DNA of 64,000 nt, from positions 44,721 through 108,720 of the forward strand of contig CAZKEV010000002.1 of NCBI GenBank assembly GCA_964551875.1. Reading direction: 5' to 3'. Below are positions 1 through 8,451 of this stretch, in pieces. A program made the translations under genes and the position numbers. The notes below the pieces were generated by a model that saw nothing but the letters and a program-made list of their open reading frames with translations, ran no database searches and was not told the origin of the DNA. Each line of letters starts with the position of its first letter. Positions within the stretch are counted from its first letter, which is position 1. This DNA comes from JACTUA01 sp964551875 (GTDB lineage Archaea > Halobacteriota > Methanomicrobia > Methanomicrobiales > JACTUA01).

Positions 1-1
1 T

Positions 2-1468
2 CTGAACCACCCGTTCTTCGGCGTCCTGGTCTGCCACTTGCCGACCGAGCCGATGGATCCCGCGATCATGATGGCGATGGGCGCTCCGCCTACGGCGATG
101 GTCGACGGGAAGAAGATCTACTACAACGCCGAGTGGGTGAAGGGCCTCCCGGAAAAGCAGCGGATGGGTCTCCTCTGCCACGAGATCCTTCACCCCGCCC
201 TTCAGCACCTTTGGCGGCGGGGGCAGCGCGAGCCCGAGACCTGGAACAGGGCTTGCGACTACGTGGTGAACGACATCATCCTCAACACGAAGAACGGAGG
301 GGGAACCGGATTTGAGCTTCCTCCCGGCGGGTGCATCGACGGCCAGTTCTCCGGGATGTCCGTCGAGCAGGTCTACCATCTTCTGAAGGAGCAGGAACAA
401 GGGAAGGGGAAGAAGAAGGCGAAGGAAGGCAAGGTCCTCGACGGACACCTGGAGAAGGAATACGAAAAGGGCGGGGGGAAGGGGAAGGGGAAGGCGGGGG
501 CAGGGGACCAGGGGGCCAGCAAGAAGGACGGGAAGGGGAAGGACGGGAAGGGGAAGGGGCAGGAGAAGAAGGACGGGCAGGGCAATGGCAGCGGGGCCAA
601 GGAAGAGGCCGAACGCCAGCGCCAGGAAGCGGAGAAGAAGGCCGCGCAGGGCCAGGGCAAATCCGAGGAGAAGGATGAGGAGAAAGACGACGAGGGGGAG
701 AACGACCAGGACGGGGAAACGCCCAACCAGCAGCAGGAGGGGGAAGGCGGGGACGCCGACTCCAACGAGGGAAGCCTCGACGACGTGAAGGAAGACATGA
801 CGGAGGTCTGGAAGGGCCTCCTCATCCAGGCGGCGATGGTTGCGAAGTCGAGGGGAACCCTTCCCGGCCAGCTGGAACGGCTGGTGGGGGAGGTCACGAA
901 GCCCAAGGTGCCGTGGCAGCGGATCATCGAGATGTACATCAACGACACGATCCGCGACGACTACGATATGTGCCGCCAGGACCGGCGGTTCATCATGCAG
1001 GGGATCTACTTTCCCGAGCTGCAAAGCAACGCGGCGAGCGTGGTGGTTGCGACCGACACCTCCGGCTCCATCGGGGGGGATGAGCTGAAGACCTTCGTCG
1101 GGGAGATCACGGGCATCCTGCGGTGCAGGGGGGTCTCGGCAATGAGGCTGATGGCCTGCGATGCCGAGATCACCATGGACGAGACGCTTCTCCCGACGGA
1201 CGCCTTGCCGGAGAACTTCCCCGGCGGTGGTGGGACGGACTTCCGCCCGGTCTTCAAGCGGATCGCTGACAACATGGAGGGGATTCCTCCCGCCCTGATC
1301 GTGTACCTCACGGATGGGTACGGGACTTTCCCGGAGCGGGACATCGGCATCCCGACGATCTGGTTGATCGCGGCGCACTCGGGAACGCCCGACGAGAGCC
1401 TTCCCAAGCCGCCCTTCGGGATCACGGTGCGGTACGACCTGGATACGGAGGTCATCGGTGTCCTTTGA
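2..1468 (+). CDS. Metallopeptidase-like/VWA protein (DUF2201 type), 5' end outside the window
   Basis: The frame is open from base 2 and the first residues contain HPFFG, typical of the start of the DUF2201 metallopeptidase-like region, so the true start lies upstream. An HEILH zinc-binding motif sits near 179-193. A long Lys/Gly/Glu-rich low-complexity linker fills about 400-800. The C-terminal third is a VWA-like domain with a MIDAS-type DTSGS motif near 1055-1069. In bacteria, proteins of this architecture often accompany MoxR-type AAA ATPases; an AAA ATPase is present here but 44 kb away. The family assignment is good; the substrate is unknown. The gene overlaps the next one by 11 bases. 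Confidence 0.8.
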   Translation: MNHPFFGVLVCHLPTEPMDPAIMMAMGAPPTAMVDGKKIYYNAEWVKGLPEKQRMGLLCHEILHPALQHLWRRGQREPETWNRACDYVVNDIILNTKNGGGTGFELPPGGCIDGQFSGMSVEQVYHLLKEQEQGKGKKKAKEGKVLDGHLEKEYEKGGGKGKGKAGAGDQGASKKDGKGKDGKGKGQEKKDGQGNGSGAKEEAERQRQEAEKKAAQGQGKSEEKDEEKDDEGENDQDGETPNQQQEGEGGDADSNEGSLDDVKEDMTEVWKGLLIQAAMVAKSRGTLPGQLERLVGEVTKPKVPWQRIIEMYINDTIRDDYDMCRQDRRFIMQGIYFPELQSNAASVVVATDTSGSIGGDELKTFVGEITGILRCRGVSAMRLMACDAEITMDETLLPTDALPENFPGGGGTDFRPVFKRIADNMEGIPPALIVYLTDGYGTFPERDIGIPTIWLIAAHSGTPDESLPKPPFGITVRYDLDTEVIGVL

Positions 1469-2231
1469 AGAAGCGGAAGAGAGGGGACCCTACGAGGAGA
1501 CCTACCGGACGACCGAAGTCCAGGTAGGTCTCTTCCTCATTTCCCTCGGATTCGAGTCGGTGGCCGAAGATCCTTCTCCCCTCGGATTCCGTTCCGCCCC
1601 TTCCATGTGGAAGAGGGGGATGGGGTTCGGGGCGGTCGTCAGGGCTTTTCCGAGATTCAACTCTTTCAAGATGGAAGTGAATCTCGGGGTGTATGCCGAG
1701 GAGCGGGATGAGGCGGGGGAAGACGTTTCCTACGTCTCTCCCGTCACGATTTCCATTGAGGGGGCGGATCATCACTGGAAGGACGTCCTGAACAAAAAGA
1801 TCCAGTCCGCCGTCGAGCACGGGATGAAGGCGATGAATCTGACCTGCCCCCATTGCGGCGGGAAGATGAAGGAGAGGAAGATCCGGGCGGATGGAGATCA
1901 CAAGGGCGAGTCATTCTACGGCTGCTCGAAGTACCCCCAGTGCCGGGGGGCGAGATTTCCGTGGAACGCGGGGGCGCAAAGCGACGAGGGCAAGTGGGCG
2001 TTTGCCAAATGCCCCGACTGCGACGCCCCCCTGGTCATCCGATACGCCAAGCAGGGGAGGAACGAAGGGAACAAGTTCTACGGGTGCAAGGCATATCCGA
2101 AGTGCAAGCGAATCGTCCAGGAAAACGAGCTGATGGCCCTCCGGTTCATGCAGGGGGAAGACGCCAAAAACCCCTGGGAATGGACCCCCCCGGAACCCCC
2201 TCCCGATCCACCTGTTGATTTAACTTTTTAA
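1458..2231 (+). CDS. Protein with two topoisomerase-type C4 zinc ribbons
   Basis: Starts at GTG inside the end of the preceding gene. The C-terminal half carries two four-cysteine ribbons of the topoisomerase IA tail type: CPHCGGKM...FYGCSKYPQC and CPDCDAPL...FYGCKAYPKC. The N-terminal 120 residues match nothing I recognise. There is no topoisomerase catalytic domain, so this is a free-standing nucleic-acid-binding protein at most. It ends just before an AT-rich tract and a promoter, so it is probably the last gene of its transcription unit. Confidence 0.75.
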   Translation: MSFEEAEERGPYEETYRTTEVQVGLFLISLGFESVAEDPSPLGFRSAPSMWKRGMGFGAVVRAFPRFNSFKMEVNLGVYAEERDEAGEDVSYVSPVTISIEGADHHWKDVLNKKIQSAVEHGMKAMNLTCPHCGGKMKERKIRADGDHKGESFYGCSKYPQCRGARFPWNAGAQSDEGKWAFAKCPDCDAPLVIRYAKQGRNEGNKFYGCKAYPKCKRIVQENELMALRFMQGEDAKNPWEWTPPEPPPDPPVDLTF

Positions 2232-2240
2232 TTTTACCCC

Positions 2241-2268
2241 TTGACAAAATCATGAAACGATATATACT
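2241..2268 (+). promoter_or_regulatory. Sigma70-like phage promoter
   Basis: TTGACA at 2241-2246 and TATACT at 2263-2268 with a 16-bp spacer. An A/T-rich tract directly upstream could act as an UP element. It drives the phosphatase-like gene at 2298. Nine further sites in the window share this spacer. Confidence 0.85.
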
Positions 2269-2297
2269 ATGATTAGGATGATGGAGAAAGGGGAAAG

Positions 2298-2822
2298 GTG
2301 AACAAGAACACAACAGACTGGGAGAGGGCCTGGGAGGCTTGCAAGGACGAGATCACCGACGTCGGGGGCGGGCTCTTCCTGAGCGCGGTTCCGAGGGCAA
2401 ACGACCTCCGAGACCTGGGGATCAAGAACGTCCTCAACGTGGCGCGGGAGCAGGGGGACAACCACCTGTGCTACGGCAACTTCAACGTCGCCCACTTCTT
2501 CATCGAGGACGGCGTCCCGATGAACCCGATGATGGTGCGATCGGCCTTGAAGACCCTGCGGGAGATGCACCGGAAGGGATCGACCGTGGTTCACTGCGGG
2601 ATGGGGGTCAGCCGATCCCCCACGATCATCGCCCTCTACTGGTACGCCAGGGGCGAGGTGGACTCCCTGGAAGAAGGCATCGAGATCCTTCAACGGGTGC
2701 GGCCCTGCGTTTCTCCGAATTACATCGTGGACAAGAAGGTCATGCGGGCGGTCGACGGTCTTCGCCGGATGTGGACGAAGCATGGGGCTCCCGCGACTAT
2801 CAGGATTGGAGGTGCGGAATGA
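2298..2822 (+). CDS. Dual-specificity protein phosphatase-like protein
   Basis: Carries the cysteine-phosphatase signature HCGMGVSRS, with nucleophile Cys100 and phosphate-binding Arg106. Asp71, in FIED, is a plausible general acid. Length (174 aa) and fold order match compact dual-specificity phosphatases, which remove phosphate from Tyr/Ser/Thr or sometimes from RNA or lipid. GTG start after GGGAAAG. It is the first gene after the 2241 promoter, so it is probably expressed with the early-type regulon. The substrate cannot be told from sequence. Confidence 0.85.
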   Translation: MNKNTTDWERAWEACKDEITDVGGGLFLSAVPRANDLRDLGIKNVLNVAREQGDNHLCYGNFNVAHFFIEDGVPMNPMMVRSALKTLREMHRKGSTVVHCGMGVSRSPTIIALYWYARGEVDSLEEGIEILQRVRPCVSPNYIVDKKVMRAVDGLRRMWTKHGAPATIRIGGAE

Positions 2823-3382
2823 CCGGACTCGAAAACGTGGGCGTCCTTCACTACGACATCCCGGTGAGCATCAGCAGGTTCGGCATCTGGCTCCGCAAGG
2901 AGCTGCGGAAGGGCAAGGCCCTCCCGGCGTCCAAGAGCGTCTACCTGGTGAACTGGTCGGACGTCCCGCGCCTCCAGGGGGTGGTGGACGGGGCGAAGGT
3001 CGCCTACACCGAAAAGTACCCGGAGGAGGCCGCGACCCTCAACCGCCTCTCGGTCGCCTTCCTGAAGTTCGACAACGCCACGGGGGAAGAGGCCCGGCGG
3101 ATGGCGGTCGAGGGCATGAACCGCCTCATCGCGGAAACCACCGACTCCCTCAAGAAGCAGATCAAGAAGGCCGACGGCGAGGGCCTGCCCCGCGCCATCC
3201 AGCGGAAGTTCATCAAGCGCATCAAGGAGTGCAAGATGCTCGCGATCGCCTTCCGGCTGATGGAGGACGTCGAGGGGCCGATGGCGGAGCTCTGGACCCT
3301 GGTCGAGGAGGAGATCGGAGCCGAGGTGGCCGCGCAGATCGCCAAGAAGGCGGAGGCCCGGCTCGCCAAGGCGGTGGCCTAA
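2819..3382 (+). CDS. Hypothetical protein, 187 aa
   Basis: The ATG overlaps the stop of the phosphatase gene (ATGA), indicating translational coupling. The product is Lys/Glu/Ala-rich, largely helical in appearance and has no cysteine cluster or signal peptide. I do not recognise the family. The middle, with EEARRMAVEG and KKQIKKADG, looks like a charged helical bundle. Confidence 0.7.
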   Translation: MTGLENVGVLHYDIPVSISRFGIWLRKELRKGKALPASKSVYLVNWSDVPRLQGVVDGAKVAYTEKYPEEAATLNRLSVAFLKFDNATGEEARRMAVEGMNRLIAETTDSLKKQIKKADGEGLPRAIQRKFIKRIKECKMLAIAFRLMEDVEGPMAELWTLVEEEIGAEVAAQIAKKAEARLAKAVA

Positions 3383-3457
3383 CCCTGCAAGGCGGGATCC
3401 CGGAGGCCGGAACAGACCCGCGCCTTCGGGTTCCCGTTCTACTTGGGGAGGTGAAGC

Positions 3458-3703
3458 ATGAAGTGGTATCCGAAAGGACTTCATGGGGGAGGGCGAGGGG
3501 CGGTGGTCCCCGAAGCCAAGGTTTCCGACAACCACTACACCATGGAGTGCTACACCGAACGAATGACAACGGCCCGATGGAAGGCCGTCCTTCTGGCGAA
3601 GATGGACGAAATCTTCTGCGGGGGTCACCGCCGACGTCTCGTGGCAAAGCGGCTCGGGGCGGGGGTCGTTGAAGTGAGCAAGGCCCCGGAGAAGCAAGGA
3701 TGA
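3458..3703 (+). CDS. Hypothetical small protein, 81 aa
   Basis: ATG preceded by GGGGAGGTG at good spacing. The protein is basic with no recognised domain. Its stop overlaps the next ATG. The 75-base gap upstream holds a small hairpin (ACCCG...CGGGT near 3416-3432) but no convincing terminator. Confidence 0.6.
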   Translation: MKWYPKGLHGGGRGAVVPEAKVSDNHYTMECYTERMTTARWKAVLLAKMDEIFCGGHRRRLVAKRLGAGVVEVSKAPEKQG

Positions 3704-4428
3704 AGTGGAGGAAGTACAAGGAGAGAGGGAACCGGCTGGTCGCCCTGAAGGAGCCCCGCCTCGTCACCCGCGTGGGGTACGAGGTGGACTTCGAGGAGGC
3801 TTGCCGGATGGTGGCGAAGGAGGCCACTTTTGTCCCGGGGGATCCCAGGATCAAGGACGCGAAGACGGAATTGGATGGTTGGCCGGTTCAACAGAACAAG
3901 GATTTCGACCTTAAAATCGTTTCTCTTCATCCTTCTCTGTGGAAGTACTGGGACGACCGGGCAAATTGGAAGAAACACCTGAGCGACAATCTTGAAGAGG
4001 CGATAGGGCACGTGGGGGTCGATTCCGTTATGGGGGCCATCGACCATGCGGTCGTGAGAAAGATGATTTTAGACCGCCTTCAGTCGGAAATTCACGGGGG
4101 GCAGGAGAGGAAAATCTGGTTTGAGGACCCCCCTGGGACGATGATGCTACCGGACGCGAAGGAGATGTGGCGCGGGCCGTGGGAGGTTCTCGGTTGGGGA
4201 ACGGCGTACACCGGGACTTACTATCCGGGAGGGGGGAACGCGGAGGATTACGAGCCCCCTCATCTCGGAAACGTCCGGGTCCATGTCCTTTTGAGAATTG
4301 TCTACGTCGGGAAAGACCCCGGGTGGGGCGAGCACATGGTATTGAATGAGAACACGTATCCTTGGGAACAGGAAGCGGTCGCGCAGAAGATGTTGACCGA
4401 CGTTCAGATCGGTTCGAGGGGAGCATGA
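3700..4428 (+). CDS. Hypothetical protein, 242 aa
   Basis: Starts at an ATGA overlap. No transmembrane segment or known motif. Codon use from about 3900 to 4330 looks somewhat more A/T-rich than the neighbours. Its stop overlaps the next start, so it belongs to the same translationally coupled chain. Confidence 0.65.
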   Translation: MKWRKYKERGNRLVALKEPRLVTRVGYEVDFEEACRMVAKEATFVPGDPRIKDAKTELDGWPVQQNKDFDLKIVSLHPSLWKYWDDRANWKKHLSDNLEEAIGHVGVDSVMGAIDHAVVRKMILDRLQSEIHGGQERKIWFEDPPGTMMLPDAKEMWRGPWEVLGWGTAYTGTYYPGGGNAEDYEPPHLGNVRVHVLLRIVYVGKDPGWGEHMVLNENTYPWEQEAVAQKMLTDVQIGSRGA

Positions 4429-4613
4429 AACGCCCGAAGCACCTCCTGAAGGAATGGGAGGACGGATTTCCAAAGACCGAGTGTGGGAAGATCGTAGAAG
4501 AGAAGGACGCCACGCTTATCCTCGAAAAGGTGACGTGCGGAACGTGCAAGAAGGGGAAGGAGTTCAAGAAGATCCAGCGGAGCCGACCCTTCAGGTGGGC
4601 GCAGGGGAGGTAG
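4425..4613 (+). CDS. Hypothetical small CxxC protein, 62 aa
   Basis: The ATG at 4425 overlaps the previous stop and is preferred over upstream in-frame codons inside that gene. It contains TECGK and CGTCKKG, so it may bind one zinc ion with few ligands, or form a disulfide. Function unknown. Confidence 0.6.
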   Translation: MKRPKHLLKEWEDGFPKTECGKIVEEKDATLILEKVTCGTCKKGKEFKKIQRSRPFRWAQGR

Positions 4614-4615
4614 CG

Positions 4616-5041
4616 GTGGAAGACAGCAGAGCGATCTACTGGCAGGACGCCATCTCAAGAAATATCCCCTTGGGAAACGTGTCGAAGGAGGAGGTGGAAA
4701 GAGCCCCCGAGGAAAGGGCGGACGCTTTCTTCATCGCGGGGATGGTCCTGGCCGCACGGGGAGGGGAGGACATGAGCAACGAGCAGCTTCATTGTTCGGG
4801 GGAGGCCGTGATGGAGAACCTTATGCACGAGGGCCTCCGCAGACGGTTTGCGAAAAATCGGCCCAAGCTGTTCTGTCTTCGTGACCTCCCCTTGCTCGAA
4901 CTCGACAGGCGAATGGAAATCCCCGAGCGGGAGTTCATGCTCGGGTTGGCCTACATGATCAGGGAGAAGACGGGCAGGGAGTTGACCGCCGAGCAGGCCG
5001 CTTCGGAGATCGACTACCGATTAACAGGAGGGAACAACTGA
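4616..5041 (+). CDS. Hypothetical protein, 141 aa
   Basis: GTG start after GGGGAGG. Acidic, predicted mostly helical, no known motif. Contains an REKTGRELTAEQAASEIDYR segment near the C-terminus. It overlaps the next start codon by one base. Unrecognised. Confidence 0.6.
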   Translation: MEDSRAIYWQDAISRNIPLGNVSKEEVERAPEERADAFFIAGMVLAARGGEDMSNEQLHCSGEAVMENLMHEGLRRRFAKNRPKLFCLRDLPLLELDRRMEIPEREFMLGLAYMIREKTGRELTAEQAASEIDYRLTGGNN

Positions 5042-5232
5042 TGAAGAAGGAAGGGACCGGGAAAGGGATGGCCTGCCCCTACTGCAAGTCGGAAATGAGG
5101 GACGGCAAGTGCCCCGACTGCGGTGCGTGGGCGGACTCCTACGGAATCGTCCACCGGGCCAAGTGCCAGGGGGGATTCCACGAGGCGTGCTCCGTGAAAG
5201 GGAGCGTGAGAGAGGAAGAGGGAGACGATTAG
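5041..5232 (+). CDS. Small zinc-ribbon protein, 63 aa
   Basis: CPYCKSEM and CPDCGAW form a four-cysteine ribbon in the first 30 residues. A further Cys/His pair follows. This is one of many small ribbon proteins in the window. It is the last gene before the 5244 promoter. A role in nucleic-acid or protein binding is inferred only from the fold. Confidence 0.7.
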   Translation: MKKEGTGKGMACPYCKSEMRDGKCPDCGAWADSYGIVHRAKCQGGFHEACSVKGSVREEEGDD

Positions 5233-5243
5233 TTTTTGGAGGC

Positions 5244-5271
5244 TTGACAAAAGAAACAAGTACCTTATAAT
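5244..5271 (+). promoter_or_regulatory. Sigma70-like phage promoter
   Basis: TTGACA at 5244-5249 and a perfect TATAAT at 5266-5271, spacer 16 bp. It serves the gene chain starting at 5298. Confidence 0.88.
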
Positions 5272-5297
5272 GTAAAGGTGAACTTGAGGCGCAAACG

Positions 5298-5882
5298 ATG
5301 GCGAGACGAATCGTTAAGGCGGGGGTCGTAACGCCCGACCTGATGGTCTACGACAAGAGCTTGAATCGGGAATTCTTCCCGAACGTGAAGCTCTTCGCAG
5401 AGAAGATGATCCCCGGCTGCCCCCTGGGCAAAACGGTGTATCTCACCCTCGCGTTTCACAGAAGGAGCCGGGCGCGCTTCCCCGTTTCGGTTTCGACCAT
5501 CCAGTCCGGGGATGGGTGGCTTCACGTCAAGGTGCGAGTGAGCCATTTTGCTGCATTCCCCTGTGCAACCCAGGTCAAGACCAAGACGACCGCAGTAGGA
5601 GACAAGGTGGCGCAGGTTCTGATGAACGCCAGGTTCACCTACGACTTCGACGACGTGACGTTCTCGAACGCCGAGGAGGCGGCGATCTTCGGCGCGGGGA
5701 ACGGCCTATTCTGGGCTTTGCGGAAGCTCAACCGGATCGAGGGAAGGAACTCAAAGACGGCCAGGAATCTTCACGGGTTGATGTGGCTCAGCTCCTTCCG
5801 ATTTTGGCTGGCGAAGGGGAGGGACGACGCCGCCATCGTGCCCGAGAAGATCGTCGACCGGAGGGCGTTGTGTCTGAAGTGA
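5298..5882 (+). CDS. Hypothetical protein, 194 aa
   Basis: First gene after the 5244 promoter. ATG start 26 bases after the -10 box. Mixed alpha/beta composition with no motif I recognise. The C-terminal 13 bases overlap the next gene. Confidence 0.65.
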   Translation: MARRIVKAGVVTPDLMVYDKSLNREFFPNVKLFAEKMIPGCPLGKTVYLTLAFHRRSRARFPVSVSTIQSGDGWLHVKVRVSHFAAFPCATQVKTKTTAVGDKVAQVLMNARFTYDFDDVTFSNAEEAAIFGAGNGLFWALRKLNRIEGRNSKTARNLHGLMWLSSFRFWLAKGRDDAAIVPEKIVDRRALCLK

Positions 5883-6274
5883 CGATTGTCTTGACCCAGG
5901 AGGACTTCCGACGGCTTGTGGCCGGGCGACCCGTCGAGGTCGAGGTGAAGCTGCGTGGGGTGCAGTGGTGGATACGATTCGGCTTGAAGGACATCGACTT
6001 CAACACGATGATCGAGGCGATCCGGGACGCAATGGAAGGAATGGCCAGTGGCCAGGTCGAAAAACTCAATCCAGCGGATCAAGGAACGGGCCAAGGTTCT
6101 CTCGGCCCGGATCCAGATTCTGGAGGAGGAAAACCAGGCCCTGAAGATGGCGGCAGCCATCGAGGGGTTCAAGATCGAGCATCAAGGGGTGTCGAACAGG
6201 ATTTACAGGGGGAGGTCCAAGGAATTCAGGGTCGGCCAGCTGATCCTCCCCCTTCCGAGGGGATGGGTCATTGA
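5870..6274 (+). CDS. Hypothetical protein; 3' part doubtful because it overlaps the next gene
   Basis: The GTG at 5870 opens a plausible protein (VSEVTIVLTQEDFRRL...) that reads well to about 6055. Beyond that the frame becomes Gly/Pro/Asp-rich and lies over the well-supported gene at 6048. Either two genes overlap by 227 bases, or a frameshift or sequence error joins the two. I regard only 5870-6055 as convincingly coding. Confidence 0.45.
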   Translation: MSEVTIVLTQEDFRRLVAGRPVEVEVKLRGVQWWIRFGLKDIDFNTMIEAIRDAMEGMASGQVEKLNPADQGTGQGSLGPDPDSGGGKPGPEDGGSHRGVQDRASRGVEQDLQGEVQGIQGRPADPPPSEGMGH

Positions 6275-6362
6275 TTCCAGTTCGGGGTCGTTTACTGCTT
6301 TCACTACCGAGCGGCATGGGCAGAAGTACGCGGAGGTCCAGGTCATCCAATTGGAGGAGTGA
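6048..6362 (+). CDS. Hypothetical protein with N-terminal coiled coil, 104 aa
   Basis: GTG start with GGAAGGA seven bases upstream. Residues 8-35 (IKERAKVLSARIQILEEEN) form a heptad-like helix. The C-terminal half is beta-rich. It may be the continuation of the preceding frame. Unknown function. Confidence 0.6.
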   Translation: MARSKNSIQRIKERAKVLSARIQILEEENQALKMAAAIEGFKIEHQGVSNRIYRGRSKEFRVGQLILPLPRGWVIDSSSGSFTAFTTERHGQKYAEVQVIQLEE

Positions 6363-6364
6363 GA

Positions 6365-6850
6365 ATGGCAAGGGTACTGACGGTTTACATCGGGAAGGAA
6401 ACGATCGAACAGATCCTCAAGGGAGAGACCATCGAGATCGGAGTGGCGGATAGCGCGGGCCAGAAGTGGAAAGCCGCGCTCGCCAAGACGGGCATCACCC
6501 TGGAGGAGGGATTCGCTCTTTCCATCGGGGAAGTTCCGAAGTGGATTCTTTACATCGAGGGCCACCCGATCGGGACCGGCCAGAACGAGAACCCGGGAGA
6601 TGCCCTCCGCGAAGCGTTTGCGGCGGCGGGGTTGACGTCCATGCCCGAGGCGGTGGAGGCCAAGGCAATCAACGCGGAGACGGGCGACGCCTACTCGATT
6701 TTCACGCTCGAAGGTTCCGCCTACTGCGTTCCCGTGACGCAATTCGCGGAGGAGGTCGCCAAGTCCTCGAATTGGACGACGGCGAGGCAGGCCAAGCGGC
6801 CCGAGATCGACGCCCTGATGAAGGAGCTCAAGGCGCTCCCCAGGGGGTAG
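6365..6850 (+). CDS. Hypothetical protein, 161 aa
   Basis: ATG at 6365 chosen because GGAGGAG lies at ideal spacing. Alternating beta/alpha composition with no cysteine ribbon. No family recognised. Next gene begins 10 bases after its stop. Confidence 0.65.
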   Translation: MARVLTVYIGKETIEQILKGETIEIGVADSAGQKWKAALAKTGITLEEGFALSIGEVPKWILYIEGHPIGTGQNENPGDALREAFAAAGLTSMPEAVEAKAINAETGDAYSIFTLEGSAYCVPVTQFAEEVAKSSNWTTARQAKRPEIDALMKELKALPRG

Positions 6851-6859
6851 GGGGACCAC

Positions 6860-7186
6860 ATGGAGGAGCAGGCGTTTCCCAGCGTGACCGTCAGGAAGTG
6901 GACGGCGTGCGGCGTGATGGACGTCACCCTCGTTTTCAATTCTGGCGGCAAGGTCAGCGGGATTTTCCCCCGCCTCGGGAAGGGGTTCACCTGCAAGGGG
7001 CTCCTCTGCGGGGTTGCGGGGAACATCGCGGGGAGGGCTATCCAGCTGGGGGTGCCCATTCCTTCCATCGTGGCGGCAATGAAGGGGACGGCATGCCCCG
7101 AGGCGAAGGACAAGAGGTCCTGCCTTGACGCGATCGCCGGGGTGCTCGATGAACACGGAGGTTCCTGTGCCTCTTCCGGTGAATGA
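6860..7186 (+). CDS. Stand-alone TSCPD domain protein
   Basis: The pattern VFNSGGKVSGIFPRLGK, a helical stretch, then GVPIPSIVAAMKGTACPE matches the TSCPD domain. That domain is found at the C-terminus of B12-dependent ribonucleotide reductases and as separate small proteins. The phage's own class II reductase at 15672 carries another TSCPD copy, so this could be an accessory or regulatory partner; that is an inference. Two cysteines precede the charged tail. Confidence 0.7.
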   Translation: MEEQAFPSVTVRKWTACGVMDVTLVFNSGGKVSGIFPRLGKGFTCKGLLCGVAGNIAGRAIQLGVPIPSIVAAMKGTACPEAKDKRSCLDAIAGVLDEHGGSCASSGE

Positions 7187-7559
7187 TCCATCGTTCATGT
7201 TTCTCTGCCGCTTCTGCGAGTGTTTTGCCGAGGCGAAGGATGCCGGAAGAGCGTCGTGCGGGAAGGCTTGCGGGGGGCCGAAGAAGAGGATGGACTACCC
7301 CAAGTACCGGGGTCCCCTCACGATGAAGTACATCGCGGATCACTGCTTCGTTTGCGGGGAGGAGACCAGGATTTCCGTTCACGTCCACAAGGAAGACCGG
7401 GCTCTGGGCGTCTGCGAGAAGCACCTGATTTTTGCCGGGATCGGGTACGATGACATCAAGAAGGTGAAGGCGGAGAACATGGGAATCGTGTGCCGGAAGA
7501 TGGTTTCCATTTCTCCCGAGGAACTATTCGGCCTCAAGGGGCCAGAGGACAAATCATGA
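7149..7559 (+). CDS. Cysteine-rich zinc-binding hypothetical protein
   Basis: The start is uncertain: the ATG at 7149 lies within the end of the TSCPD gene, and the ATG at 7197 is the alternative. It has CRFCECF, a CGKAC turn and CFVCGEET, enough ligands for two zinc sites. The C-terminal half is not cysteine-rich. The function is unknown. Confidence 0.55.
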   Translation: MNTEVPVPLPVNDPSFMFLCRFCECFAEAKDAGRASCGKACGGPKKRMDYPKYRGPLTMKYIADHCFVCGEETRISVHVHKEDRALGVCEKHLIFAGIGYDDIKKVKAENMGIVCRKMVSISPEELFGLKGPEDKS

Positions 7560-7798
7560 TTCGATGCGATATCTGCCGGATGGAGTTCAAGGACGACAAC
7601 GCGGAGAGGTTGGATCGAACGAAGCACGGATGGCCGGTTCCAACGGGTAAAACCGACAAGGAGACGGGTGCTCCCGTCTGGAAGCTCCGCCTGTGCTCCG
7701 ACGCGTCGCCCGCCGAGATCCTGACCTACCGGAAGGTAAAAGAGAATCTCAAGAAGGGGATCAGGAGCGCGGGTTTTCCCGGAGGGAACACCCCGTGA
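7556..7798 (+). CDS. Small hypothetical protein with CxxC, 80 aa
   Basis: ATG overlaps the previous stop (ATGA). Begins MIRCDICRMEF, a knuckle-type CxxC, followed by a charged region. The second cysteine pair is missing apart from one Cys in LRLCSD. Unrecognised. Confidence 0.6.
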   Translation: MIRCDICRMEFKDDNAERLDRTKHGWPVPTGKTDKETGAPVWKLRLCSDASPAEILTYRKVKENLKKGIRSAGFPGGNTP

Positions 7799-8118
7799 AT
7801 TTAGAGAGCCTCCCCAAGGAAGCCGAGGACACGTTCTGGTTGTCCTTCGGTGCCAAGCTGCCCCCGGGGGCGAAGGTCTTCGTCTCGAAGACGGCGGAGT
7901 CCCCGAGGACCTTCTTGGACGCCAGGGGGGCGCTCCTTTCCTGCATCCCTTCCGCCATGTTGGCGCACCTGATCTTCGTGGATCTGTATCCCGAGGCAAA
8001 TTGGGCGCACGACTGCCTTTACGTCTTTGCGGTGTCGGGTGGGAACCTATTCGCTGTGGCGCACGACTGGCCCCCGCTCGGGGCCGACGATTTTCTTCCC
8101 ATGGAAAAGAAAGGATGA
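7795..8118 (+). CDS. Hypothetical protein, 107 aa
   Basis: GTG overlaps the previous stop (GTGA). Contains a moderately hydrophobic central stretch (SCIPSAMLAHLIFVDLY), probably a buried core rather than a membrane span. No known motif. Confidence 0.6.
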   Translation: MNLESLPKEAEDTFWLSFGAKLPPGAKVFVSKTAESPRTFLDARGALLSCIPSAMLAHLIFVDLYPEANWAHDCLYVFAVSGGNLFAVAHDWPPLGADDFLPMEKKG

Positions 8119-8121
8119 ACG

Positions 8122-8451
8122 GTGGACGCGAAGCAAATGAAGTCGCTGGAGAAGATGCTCCTGGAGAAACGGGAGCGTCTCTCCAACGACATCGGGCGCA
8201 TGAAGGCCGATGAGGAGGTGATTCCCAGCAAGGATCCCGAGGATTTAGACTACGAGGCAGAGATCACGCGGGGTCTAATCGAGATGGAAGAGAGGGAGAT
8301 CCGGGAGATCGACGACGCCCTGGCGCGGATCGAGGACAAGACCTTCGGGATCTGCGAGTCTTGCGGGAAGGGAATCAAGCCCGTCAGGCTCAAGTCCCTT
8401 CCGAATTCCAGGCTGTGTCTTCCCTGCAAAAGGAAAGAGGAAGAGGCATGA
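8122..8451 (+). CDS. DksA/TraR-family zinc finger protein
   Basis: Coiled-coil hairpin in residues 1-70, then C78xxC81, 17 residues, C99xxC102: exactly the DksA/TraR C4 arrangement. GICESCGKGI and LCLPCKR are characteristic. Family members enter the RNA polymerase secondary channel and alter promoter response, so this is a candidate phage modulator of host transcription. Length (109 aa) lies between TraR and full DksA. GTG start four bases after the previous stop. Confidence 0.85.
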   Translation: MDAKQMKSLEKMLLEKRERLSNDIGRMKADEEVIPSKDPEDLDYEAEITRGLIEMEEREIREIDDALARIEDKTFGICESCGKGIKPVRLKSLPNSRLCLPCKRKEEEA

